From assembly GCA_017503135.1 (NCBI GenBank), contig JAFVTQ010000001.1, positions 62,001 through 126,000 on the forward strand: a stretch of DNA of 64,000 nucleotides. Reading direction: 5' to 3'. Position 1 is the stretch's first letter, and every line of letters begins with the position of its first letter. The notes below the pieces were generated by a model that searched no databases, was not told the origin of the DNA, and worked only from the letters and a program-made list of their open reading frames with translations. The translations under genes and the position numbers were made by a program. The stretch comes from Clostridia bacterium (lineage in GTDB: Bacteria; Bacillota; Clostridia; Oscillospirales; Acutalibacteraceae). This document shows, piece by piece, positions 16,672-25,300 of this stretch.

Positions 16672-16708
16672 AACAAAATCTCCGTAAAAAACAAAATATT
16701 ATCAAGTT

Positions 16709-16737
16709 ATTTTACCATAAATAACGCCCAATGTCAA
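16709..16737 (-). promoter_or_regulatory. rpe promoter
   Basis: On the minus strand, TTGACA (16737-16732) and TAAAAT (16714-16709) are spaced by 17 bp. Confidence 0.75.
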
Positions 16738-16751
16738 AGGTGAGCAAAAGC

Positions 16752-16783
16752 AAAAAGGTGACTTCAACGAGTCACCCTTTTTA
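16752..16783 (-). terminator. Terminator of the FHA-FtsW/RodA-PBP operon
   Basis: GGTGACT (16757-16763) and AGTCACC (16770-16776) form the stem core, flanked by A and T runs. On the minus strand it ends in TTTTTGCTTTT, and it overlaps the PBP stop codon region. Confidence 0.8.
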
Positions 16784-18181
16784 TTTCACATATTCACTTT
16801 TAACTGCTTTCATAACCTTTGATGCAATAGGCACGGCACTTGTGATACTTGTTGTTGTATCTTCAACCACCACGATTATTGCGAAAGGCATTTCTTCAAG
16901 TTGAGAATAGCCTACAAACAACGCATTTGGTCTGATATTTTTATCATTGCTGACTTCGGCAGTACCTGTTTTTCCGCAAAAACTCATTTTAGGGAAGAAT
17001 CCATCACCATATTGATTTTTAACATTTGAACGAAGCATTTCGTCAACTTTTTTTGCCACATCAGAGGTGAAATATTCGCCTGTAATACTCTCTTTTGCAG
17101 AGAATACAGTTTTACCCTCAGGACTTGTAATTTGACTTACAAGATAAGGTGTTTGCGCTGTGCCACCATTGGCAATAGCACCCATAACAGTCAACATATG
17201 GCAAGGATTTATAAGGGTTGTGTATTGTCCGATACCAGCCCAGCCAATATCCAAAGAGCTTGACTCTGTAAGATTAATTCTACTCTTTGCACAATGGATT
17301 TTTCCGCTGATATCTGCCATATTCGCATTAAAACCGATTTTCTCGGCTGTTGCCATAAGCTTTTCTGCACCCAATTCGTCCGCAATTTTTGCGAAAGCAC
17401 AGTTACAAGACTTGTTAAGCGCTTTTTCAAAACCTATTTTACCGTGAGTGCCGCTACAAATAACATAGCCCTCACCGATTAAGGTTTTACCCTTACATTC
17501 AAAAGTTCTGTCATAAATATCGGGTATATTTTCAACTGCACAGATTGCCGTAAGCACCTTAAAGGTTGAGCCGGGGGTGTAAACGCCTGAGAAGAATCTG
17601 TTTATATAAATTCCCTCATATTTCCCCGTTGTGTCCGTATCAATATCCTTTGGCTTGTTGTTTATATCATACGTAGGTGTTGAAGCAATGCAAACAATCT
17701 CGCCCGTTTTATAATTCATTACACCAACCGTACCCTTGTTGTTGCCCAAAGCTTTATACGCTGTTTCACAGACCTTTGAGTTAAGAGTGAGCTTTATATC
17801 ATTGCCTTTTCCATATCGCTTAAGATTATAAACACCATCTAAAAGGGTATATCCTGTCAATTCGTCTTTAAAAGTTGTCTGAATTCCGTTTGCAATATAT
17901 CCCGAAGTGTCCCCAACTGTATGAAGCAACGCCATTCGCAGATTTTTATTGTCGCTATAAACTCGTTTACCATCTTCTGTGGTAACAATTATATTGCCTT
18001 TTGAGTCCAGAATATCACCTGCAGTTGAAAGCGCACCCTCTGAATAAAGATGCTTGTTTGCTCGGTTCATTGCCCAGTCATTTGCATTTGTAACAAGGTT
18101 AAAATAGAGTAATCCACACCCCGCAAGGAACAAAAGTATGAGTGCATAGAGCATCAAAGCTCTTCTTGAAATTGATTTCAT
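16781..18181 (-). CDS. Class B penicillin-binding protein (PbpA/FtsI-like transpeptidase)
   Basis: The 466-residue protein has one N-terminal membrane segment (about 9-30) and an outer transpeptidase domain. Active-site motifs are STFK (S205), SCN (about S259) and KTGTAE. The N-terminal pedestal is short, so it resembles the compact PbpA type found beside RodA in Actinobacteria more than the large PBP2b/PBP2x enzymes. It cross-links peptidoglycan and is expected to pair with the SEDS protein encoded immediately upstream (4-bp overlap). A role in elongation, division or spore cortex cannot be separated here. Confidence 0.9.
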   Translation of the reverse strand: MKSISRRALMLYALILLFLAGCGLLYFNLVTNANDWAMNRANKHLYSEGALSTAGDILDSKGNIIVTTEDGKRVYSDNKNLRMALLHTVGDTSGYIANGIQTTFKDELTGYTLLDGVYNLKRYGKGNDIKLTLNSKVCETAYKALGNNKGTVGVMNYKTGEIVCIASTPTYDINNKPKDIDTDTTGKYEGIYINRFFSGVYTPGSTFKVLTAICAVENIPDIYDRTFECKGKTLIGEGYVICSGTHGKIGFEKALNKSCNCAFAKIADELGAEKLMATAEKIGFNANMADISGKIHCAKSRINLTESSSLDIGWAGIGQYTTLINPCHMLTVMGAIANGGTAQTPYLVSQITSPEGKTVFSAKESITGEYFTSDVAKKVDEMLRSNVKNQYGDGFFPKMSFCGKTGTAEVSNDKNIRPNALFVGYSQLEEMPFAIIVVVEDTTTSITSAVPIASKVMKAVKSEYVK

Positions 18182-19416
18182 TGACGAACACCCCCAAATC
18201 TGTAAGTGCTTCGGTCAACGGACTTAATAAGCGCCATCAACATCCAACAACACATAATACTTGAACCACCACGGCTGATGAAAGGCAGAGTCACACCTGT
18301 TAATGGTAACAAATCGTTTACGCCAAACACATTGAGTGATGCTTGAAACAGCATCAGTGCTGCCGCTGCACAAGCAACAATGGCATAGAATGACGAACGA
18401 GCATATTTTGAATGTCGGATTGAATAAACAAGCAAAGCAACATATGAAAGCAAAATTGCCCCAGCCATAATCATGCCGAATTCTTCACAAACCACGCCAA
18501 AAACAAGGTCTTCAGTAGCAGCATAAATATCACGGAGTTTCCCGTTGCCAAGTCCAACGCCAAAAAGTCCACCACTTGTTGAATAAATCATTGTTCGTGT
18601 TTGTTGGAATCCTGATGTGTCAAAATATTCCCACACGTGACCGAAAGAGGCAAATCTGTTTGCAACATATGGCTTGAACATAAGCACCAGAAGTCCACCC
18701 ATAAATGCACCCGTGCAAACAAGCGCAAGTGTACGAATATCACCTGAACGCATAAACGAAATTACAATAAATGTAAAGAAGAATATGAGCGCTGTGCCAA
18801 AATCGTACATCAAGAAAAGACAACCTACACAACCAAGTGCAAAGATAATGAATTTTGTAAGACTTCGGTTAGATTGTAGCCTTTCAAGAGTGGCAGCGCC
18901 AACAATAATAAATGCTACTTTTACTAATTCTGATGGTTGAATTGAAAGTCCACCAATATAAATCCAGTTTTTTGCACCATTTGTCAGTTTTGCAAATACA
19001 AGTGTAAATGCGAGAAGTCCCACAGCGCAAACCGCAATAGGAATTCTCAAAAACATTATTCTGTCAATATCTCGCAAAAGCCATTGCACAAAAATAAAAC
19101 CGAAAATACCAATAAGCACGGCGATAAGTTGTTTCACAGCAAGTTTTGGATATACACTCGCTGTAATTGAAAGCCCTATTGATGTGAGCAAAAACGCAAT
19201 TAACTCAACTTCAAAACTTTTTCGTTTTAAAATGATTTTTGCGCCGAAGAAATAGGCATATTGAACTAAAATATAAACGCCCATAGTGATGATGATATTC
19301 ATTTTATATTGCTCTTCAGCCTTCCCCAAAAGCGTAAAAAGGCAAGTCACTTCAAAAAGAGTAACCACAAAAAGCATTAATGCAAGATTTACATTTTTAC
19401 CCTTTAAAATGTTCAT
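18178..19416 (-). CDS. FtsW/RodA/SpoVE family SEDS glycosyltransferase
   Basis: The 412-residue protein has about ten membrane segments and the SEDS pattern: NGAKNWIYIGGLSIQPSELVK, MYDFGTALIFFF, NDLLPLTGVTLPFISRGGSS. SEDS proteins polymerise lipid II, and the Asp of the YDFGTAL segment corresponds to the catalytic loop region. It forms a translationally coupled pair with the class B PBP (ATGA overlap), the usual SEDS-bPBP synthase arrangement. The FHA-domain protein precedes it by about 28 bp. Confidence 0.92.
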   Translation of the reverse strand: MNILKGKNVNLALMLFVVTLFEVTCLFTLLGKAEEQYKMNIIITMGVYILVQYAYFFGAKIILKRKSFEVELIAFLLTSIGLSITASVYPKLAVKQLIAVLIGIFGFIFVQWLLRDIDRIMFLRIPIAVCAVGLLAFTLVFAKLTNGAKNWIYIGGLSIQPSELVKVAFIIVGAATLERLQSNRSLTKFIIFALGCVGCLFLMYDFGTALIFFFTFIVISFMRSGDIRTLALVCTGAFMGGLLVLMFKPYVANRFASFGHVWEYFDTSGFQQTRTMIYSTSGGLFGVGLGNGKLRDIYAATEDLVFGVVCEEFGMIMAGAILLSYVALLVYSIRHSKYARSSFYAIVACAAAALMLFQASLNVFGVNDLLPLTGVTLPFISRGGSSIMCCWMLMALIKSVDRSTYRFGGVRQ

Positions 19417-19444
19417 ATCATCACCTACTTTCGTTAATTTTCAA

Positions 19445-20155
19445 TTATTCTTCATATAGAAATGCAAAATCACCGATTTTTATCACATCACCATCTCTTA
19501 ATTCAGTTGGCGAATAGATTTGCTCACCATTCACAGTTGTTTTCACAACTCTGCCATAGTCTTCAATATACCATTTGTTCTTTTCTTTATATATTTCTGC
19601 TTGTCGACGGGACACATATTTTGCTGAAATCTCAATGTTGCTACCTTCTTCGCGACCGATTGTGATATAGTCACCGTCTAAATCGAATTCTGTATCATCC
19701 ATAATATTAACAAGTCTTGGACAAAGCACTTTTTCTTGTTTTTTATGCTTAATATCTCGGTCTGCTTCACTGCCAATATAGAATTTCATAAAAGCAGTGC
19801 CAAATGCGATGATATCACCATCTTCAAGCTTTTGTTTTTTTACTATTTTTTCGTTATTTACATAAACACCCGTCTTTGACTCGGTGTCAAATACATAAAA
19901 ACCGTCTTTTCTCAGCGCCACGACTGCGTGTGAACGTGAAACAGTTGAGTTTGTGAACACAATATCACACCAACGACTTCTACCAACAGATGTTTCATAA
20001 CAATTTATGGGGTATTGAGTATCATTCGCCATATCAACAAGCAAAGCATAAACTTTTTTGTCGGGTTTAAGGCGCACAAGTGACCAAACACAGTTGATTA
20101 TAACTGCAATAGCAAGAATGCAAAGTACATATCGCATTATATATTCAAGTTCCAC
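19445..20155 (-). CDS. Membrane-anchored protein with two FHA domains
   Basis: This 236-residue protein has one N-terminal membrane segment (about 6-25). FHA domain 1 (about 35-130) contains SVGRSRWCDIVF, STVSRSHAVV and TGVYVNNEKI; FHA domain 2 (about 145-235) contains ITIGREEGSNIEI, KYVSRRQAEI and VNGEQIY. Both keep the Gly-Arg and Ser-x-x-His/Arg residues that bind phosphothreonine. It is first in an operon with FtsW/RodA and PBP, recalling the actinobacterial fha-rodA-pbpA cluster regulated by Ser/Thr kinases. No kinase or phosphatase gene is adjacent here. Confidence 0.87.
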   Translation of the reverse strand: MELEYIMRYVLCILAIAVIINCVWSLVRLKPDKKVYALLVDMANDTQYPINCYETSVGRSRWCDIVFTNSTVSRSHAVVALRKDGFYVFDTESKTGVYVNNEKIVKKQKLEDGDIIAFGTAFMKFYIGSEADRDIKHKKQEKVLCPRLVNIMDDTEFDLDGDYITIGREEGSNIEISAKYVSRRQAEIYKEKNKWYIEDYGRVVKTTVNGEQIYSPTELRDGDVIKIGDFAFLYEE

Positions 20156-20273
20156 TTTGTCGCCCCCTTGTTAAAGTTTACTTTATTTCAATATAATTAT
20201 AAGTTTTCAAAAATATTCTTGTCAATATTTTACCCCATAATGTAATCAATTTTTAATAATTTGTAAAACAAAA

Positions 20274-20298
20274 CCCCCAAGGGATAAACCCTTGGGGG
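20274..20298 (-). terminator. Terminator of the surface-protein operon
   Basis: CCCCCAAGGG/CCCTTGGGGG is a 10-bp perfect stem with a 5-nt loop. On the minus strand it is followed by TTTTGTTTT, downstream of the 39-aa ORF. Confidence 0.88.
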
Positions 20299-20513
20299 AA
20301 TGTTTGTTAAATTATTTCTTGTCGGCTATTAGTTATACCAGCCTGTGTCGCCACCATCAACTGGGCCATTACCGATAGAAAAAGTGATTACATCCTCGAT
20401 TTCGTAAACTGTTACGTCGAAATCTGGTGCTACATATTTATTATTCATAGCTAAATAAGCTCCTTTCAATTTATATACATTATTCAAAATTATTCTCAAT
20501 TTAATTCAATTAA
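20299..20513 (-). other. Gap between operon terminator and the 413-aa gene, holding the 39-aa ORF
   Basis: Apart from the small gene at 20329-20448 and its Shine-Dalgarno, this stretch contains only AT-rich spacer. The neighbouring gap 20156-20273 (5' side of the FHA gene) is AT-rich without a gene; I saw no full consensus promoter in it. Confidence 0.5.
20329..20448 (-). CDS. 39-residue acidic peptide of unknown function
   Basis: A short ORF from ATG 20448 to TAA at 20329 encodes 39 residues beginning MNNKYVAPDFDVTVYEIEDV and ending GGDTGWYN. The ribosome site GAAAGGAGC stands about 11 nt upstream. It lies between the 413-aa gene and the operon terminator and is therefore transcribed. The pattern Y-x-x-P-x-F-x-V followed by an acidic helix, an E-D-V-I-T element and a Gly/Asp/Trp/Asn tail resembles small unassigned ORFs I associate with clostridial genomes. 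No signal peptide is seen. Whether it is a peptide precursor, a regulator or a small structural partner is unknown. Confidence 0.7.
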   Translation of the reverse strand: MNNKYVAPDFDVTVYEIEDVITFSIGNGPVDGGDTGWYN

Positions 20514-21755
20514 TTATGCTGCTGGAAAAGCATTTGAGAAATTATTATTATATAATGTTCTGAAAGTGCTTGTTTGAGCTGCGTCAAATGTAACAACCTG
20601 TGGGTCTTCTTCGCCGTCAACTACATACTTAACGTAGCCGAGTGCGCTAAGAGATGCATCAACATCAGCATCAGCAATGCCACCAACATAGCATGCCATT
20701 ACATATTCTTTGCCGTCAAATGATGTTGAAACATATGCATTTGTAACTGCTGAATATGTTGCTGTACCACCGTTGATTTGAGCGATAGCTGTATCTTTGT
20801 CAACTGCACCTGTTCTGCTGAAAATGAAACCTGCTTCAAGGATACCATCGTTATCTGATGTATCTTTTGCGTCTGCAACATCTTCAAAGATGTCAGCAAA
20901 GCCATCGATTGTAGCAAGAATTCTGTAGTCGAACTTGTTAGCATATTTGCCAGCATCATCAGCCTGGAATCTAATCTGGTCTTTCCAGTAGCTTACTGCA
21001 AGACCTGCGCCACCGATTGTTACGTCTGTACCACCGTTCATAACAGTTGTGTCTGCTTTTGTAATACTTGTTGCTGTTGTCGCAACATTAGCTGTTGTTG
21101 TTGCAGAACCTGGAGTCTTGAAATACTTGATATATGTTGATGGAGCTGTTGCTGAAGGCTGTGACAATGTACCAGAAGTAATTGCCGCTCTAACAGCTGT
21201 GCTGTCAGCAACATCTTCTCTAACAGTAAATGAAAGTGTCATAAATGGTTCATCAGCTACGAAATCTGAGCCATAAAAACCATCTTTAGTTGTACTTGTG
21301 TTTGCATGCCAACCAGAACCATTCTTTGTAAAGCCAACTTTTACATACCAGTCATAAAGCGCCTGTTCCTCTGCTGTATTAGCATTAGTAACTTTTGTAG
21401 CGATTGTTGAAGCAAGCTGTGCAACGGCGTTTGTACCTGGCTGATAATATGCTTCAAACCACTCTGCTGTTGTACTTCCATCGCGAAGAGCCTGTGTTGT
21501 GTTTACATTTGGGTCAAAAACATCTGAGCTCAAGCCGAAAGTAATAGCACCTGTAAAGAATGATAAATCATCTGCGCCATCTGCATAGAGCTTAAGGATA
21601 GCTGTGTCGCCGCCTTTGTAAGATGTTTTATCCCACTCAAGAGCAATTGCAAAAGTTGCATCGCCAAGTTCAACACCAGCTGCGCTTGCAGGCATAACAA
21701 CTACAGAAAGACAAAGCATGAGTGCAAGAATAAGTGCACTAATCTTTTTTATCAT
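20514..21755 (-). CDS. Secreted beta-sandwich (cohesin-like) protein
   Basis: The 413-residue protein has a signal peptide (about 1-26, ending ASA). The first domain (about 30-215) begins ATFAIALEWDKTSYKGGDTAILKLYADG and ends with FMTLSFTVRE, a layout like cohesin or related carbohydrate-binding beta-sandwiches. The second half (about 235-405) is another beta-rich region with alternating Gly/Asp. There is no dockerin, sortase motif or membrane anchor, so it is released or held by protein contacts. It is downstream of the giant dockerin-like gene in the same operon, separated by a perfect 14-bp hairpin. Ala/Thr/Asp-rich composition fits a surface protein. The cohesin assignment is tentative. 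Confidence 0.65.
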   Translation of the reverse strand: MIKKISALILALMLCLSVVVMPASAAGVELGDATFAIALEWDKTSYKGGDTAILKLYADGADDLSFFTGAITFGLSSDVFDPNVNTTQALRDGSTTAEWFEAYYQPGTNAVAQLASTIATKVTNANTAEEQALYDWYVKVGFTKNGSGWHANTSTTKDGFYGSDFVADEPFMTLSFTVREDVADSTAVRAAITSGTLSQPSATAPSTYIKYFKTPGSATTTANVATTATSITKADTTVMNGGTDVTIGGAGLAVSYWKDQIRFQADDAGKYANKFDYRILATIDGFADIFEDVADAKDTSDNDGILEAGFIFSRTGAVDKDTAIAQINGGTATYSAVTNAYVSTSFDGKEYVMACYVGGIADADVDASLSALGYVKYVVDGEEDPQVVTFDAAQTSTFRTLYNNNFSNAFPAA

Positions 21756-21780
21756 AGTAGTCTATCTCCTTTTATTTTTT

Positions 21781-21814
21781 TGGTTATCTGAGGGTTTCGT
21801 CCCTCAGATAACCA
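21781..21814 (-). other. Intercistronic 14-bp perfect hairpin
   Basis: TGGTTATCTGAGGG (21781-21794), a 6-nt loop, and CCCTCAGATAACCA (21801-21814). On the transcribed (minus) strand it is followed by an A-tract and then the ribosome site of the 413-aa gene, not by U residues. It is therefore more likely an RNA processing or stabilising element than a terminator. Confidence 0.7.
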
Positions 21815-21843
21815 TAATTAAATTAACTTTTTCTAATTTATTA

Positions 21844-22374
21844 TTAGAAAATTTCGTAAACGATACCGTATGCTCCAGCACCAACATCTGTTTGGAGTGG
21901 CATACCTTCTGCCAACATTTCCCAGTCAAACATAACAGCTGAGTCACCGAAACCTGGCATTGAGTCGTTGTCAAGGTCACCAGCCATGAATGTTTCAAGT
22001 CTGTCAATACCTTCAAACAACATTTCGTAGTCGTATGCAATAGCACTATCTGAGAAACCTACTGCACCGTCCATGTCCATATCACCGAAGTAAACGAACA
22101 TGTAGCTTTCTACTACGTTGCCGTCATTGTCAAGTACATTGATTACTGTACCTGTTGTTTCTACACCAGCGTCACCAACAACAACTTCAAGATATTCGTC
22201 GCCATATGCTGTTGAAAGGAAGTCTGCGATTGTACCATCAGTTTCCCAGTTATCATTATAACCAAGTGTGTCGAAACCATAAACTGTACCTGTGTATTCG
22301 CCACCGATTGTGTTATCTGTATCGATAACTGCTTCGAATGGTGCGTTTTCGTTGAGTACGAGTGTGTTTGGTTC
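21844..22374 (-). repeat. Left copy of the 531-bp inverted repeat (dockerin-like module)
   Basis: This segment matches 54322-54852 in inverted orientation without gaps. I counted 27 mismatches over 531 bases by eye (about 95% identity), with 7 amino-acid differences in 176. Confidence 0.9.
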
Positions 22375-25300
22375 TGCTGGAGCTGCTGCTTCGAAGTTTG
22401 CGATAGCATCAGCGAGAGCTTTATTAGCTGCGTTAACCTTTGCCTGGTTACCTGAATTGTTTGGACGGTCATTATCAGCGTACTCAAGTGCTGAATCAGC
22501 ATAGAGATTGTATGTAACTCCGTCTTCACCCTCATAGTAGTAACCAAGAGCCTGGATAAGAGCTGCGTATGCTGCATAAGCATCTTCTACATCTGCTTTG
22601 AGAGCCCATGCGCCGTCTTCTGCTGCAAGTGATGCGAAGATTGCGTTTGCAGTGTCAATGTTTGCATTGAGGGCTGCTGTGCCACCTGCTTCGATGAGAG
22701 AATCAGCCTTAGCAAGAAGCTGCTTGTAAGCAACCATAAGGTTGTACTTAACGTCGTAGATTCTTGAGTTGAGGTCTGCATATTCATCGTTACCTGCTGA
22801 AACTGCCTTTGCTTCTGCAAGAGCATCTGCATATCTGCCCCATGTAACTGCTTCATAGTCTTCTGCAACAAGACCCTGTGCTTCTACGTGAGCGATTTCT
22901 TTGTCAAGGAAGTACTTATGGTCTGCATCTTCCTTAATTACGAACTGCTTGTAGTAAGCAATACGAGATGTAAGGTCTTCTACGTTAAGCTGACCATATT
23001 CTGGCATTTTCCAGCTGTTTAATGCTTCGATTGAAGCTGCGATTGCTGCTTCATCGTTTTCCATTCTTGAAGCTGTGATACCAGCTGCGATGAATGGGTT
23101 TGCTTCTGCTGCGATTACATCGTTAAGTTCTGCTTCACGGATACCTGAACCCATAATGTAGTATGTATCCATGATTTCAGGAGCGTTGTATTCAGCGAGC
23201 ATGTTGCGACCGATTGTTCTAATGTCTGCATAGTTGAAGTATTCATAGTACTCATAGTCCTGGAAGTTGATTTCTTTACCAGTTGAGTTGTCGTCTGTCA
23301 ACAACTGTGTTTCAAGAGCAGTGATGAATTTTGGAAGAGCTGCTGATGCGGTTGCACTGTTAGCTGCTTCTTCAAGATAAGGAACGAGTTCTTCATAAGC
23401 TGCTTCAAGAGCTGCCTTAGCAGGCTCAATCTGAGGCATAATTACTTCAACGTAGTCAACATCAGCATGGTTGTTGAGTTTTGTCATCAATGGGTACAAT
23501 GCAAGTCTTGTTACTTCTTTAAATGCTGCATTGTAAGCATCGTATGCTGCTACAGCTTCTGCATCTGTACGAATTACATCATACTTTGTGATGCCTTTGC
23601 CTGAGTATTCTGTATACATTTCATATGCATCATAATCATCATAGTGAATGAATGCCTGCTTGTAAACAGCTTCACCGTCGTAACTTACAGATACTGGCTG
23701 GAATGCATAAACACCGTATGGGAATTCATAGTCTGCACCGTATTCTGCCTTATTCTTGTAGAATCCACCTTGACCTGAAGACCAAGAGTTGACACTAGCT
23801 TGAATTTCGTTTGGCCAACCTGATTCTTCACGAGTTTTATATGTGAAGTATGTCTGAGCATGTTCGTCGTATGTTGGCCAATCTTCTGGTAACCAAATTT
23901 TATCTTTGTCACAGTCTGAATTAGGGTCATCTGCTTCAATGCTCAAGTCAGGAGCTTCATACTGTGCGAATGGTGTGCTACCAGAAACTGTGTTTCTGTA
24001 ACCAAATGAAACTGTAGCATCGTTGATTGCTGTGTAAATGTCTTCTGCGAAGATAAACTTGTTATAATCATTTCTTCTTGTTGTCCAAATATCAAGAGTA
24101 CCTGCCTCTATTTGTTTTGAACCCTCAATAACATTGCTATCTTCAAACTTGTTAGAGATGAGTGTTGTGATTGATGTGTAGTATGTAGCACCAACTGGTT
24201 TACCATCTTTACCAACATATTCATAAGCAATTGTGATTGTAACAGGTTCTTCACCGCCGTATGTACCGCCAACATTAATTGTAAGCTGTTCGTATGGAGA
24301 AACCTTACCTTCACCGTCACCGTATGTGAATGTCAAATTATTGAGTTTAGCATCATGCTCGATGCCTGTAATCTCAATAGTATATTCATGGTCAGTTACA
24401 CTTGAATTTTTGTGTTTTTCAAGCATACCTGATGAGTTGTTCTGGAAGAAAATTGTTGTTTGCTCAATATTATTTCCAGAAACATAGATGTAATCGTTGC
24501 CGTCTCTGAACGATGTCCATACCTGAGGGTCAGCATATCTCTGTGGGTCTGTCTTCCAACCAATGAAGAAGTTAAGGATTGGAAGAACTGTGTCAAGGAG
24601 ACCATTATTGTATGCTGTTGTAAGTTTAGCAATAAGGTCACGAGCAAGAACTGCGATGTTACCCTGATTTGCAAGTGAATCGAAGTCAGTAACTGCTGCA
24701 GGAATGAGAGCAAAGTTACCGCCGCCAATCTTATCAAGGAGACCATTTACAATGCTCTTAAGGAGTTTTGCAAGCTGGTCAATAACACCACCCTCATTGC
24801 TTCTGAAGTAGTTGTTTGTACCATTGAACTGAATTGTGTTGATGAGTTCGCCCCAACGAAGTTCGATAAGACCAAGAATAAGGTCATAACGAAGGAACTT
24901 CTCAAGTTTTGTTGGGTATTCAGCATTTGTTTCGATTGTAAGAATTTCATCAAATGGAATGATACCAAAGAGAATCTTGTCAAGTTTTTCCCATGGGTCC
25001 TGAGCTGTTGAAAGGTCGATTGTAAGACCATCAACTTCAACCATGTTCTCCATCTTCCATGTCCATTCGTAATCCTTATCAAGAGCCCAGTCGACAACAT
25101 AGTCGAGCATGCCTTCCCAATGAGCTCTGAGAGCTTCACCAGTCATAGCTGCGTATTCACCGCCGTCAACTTTGTATCCTGAGTATGTAACGAATGATGC
25201 CCATTCAGCTGTGTCTTCACCCATGTCAGCGAATGCACGAATGTATTCGAAACCAATGTTGATACCCATTGTCATGATAACATCAAGCCAATAGTTATTA

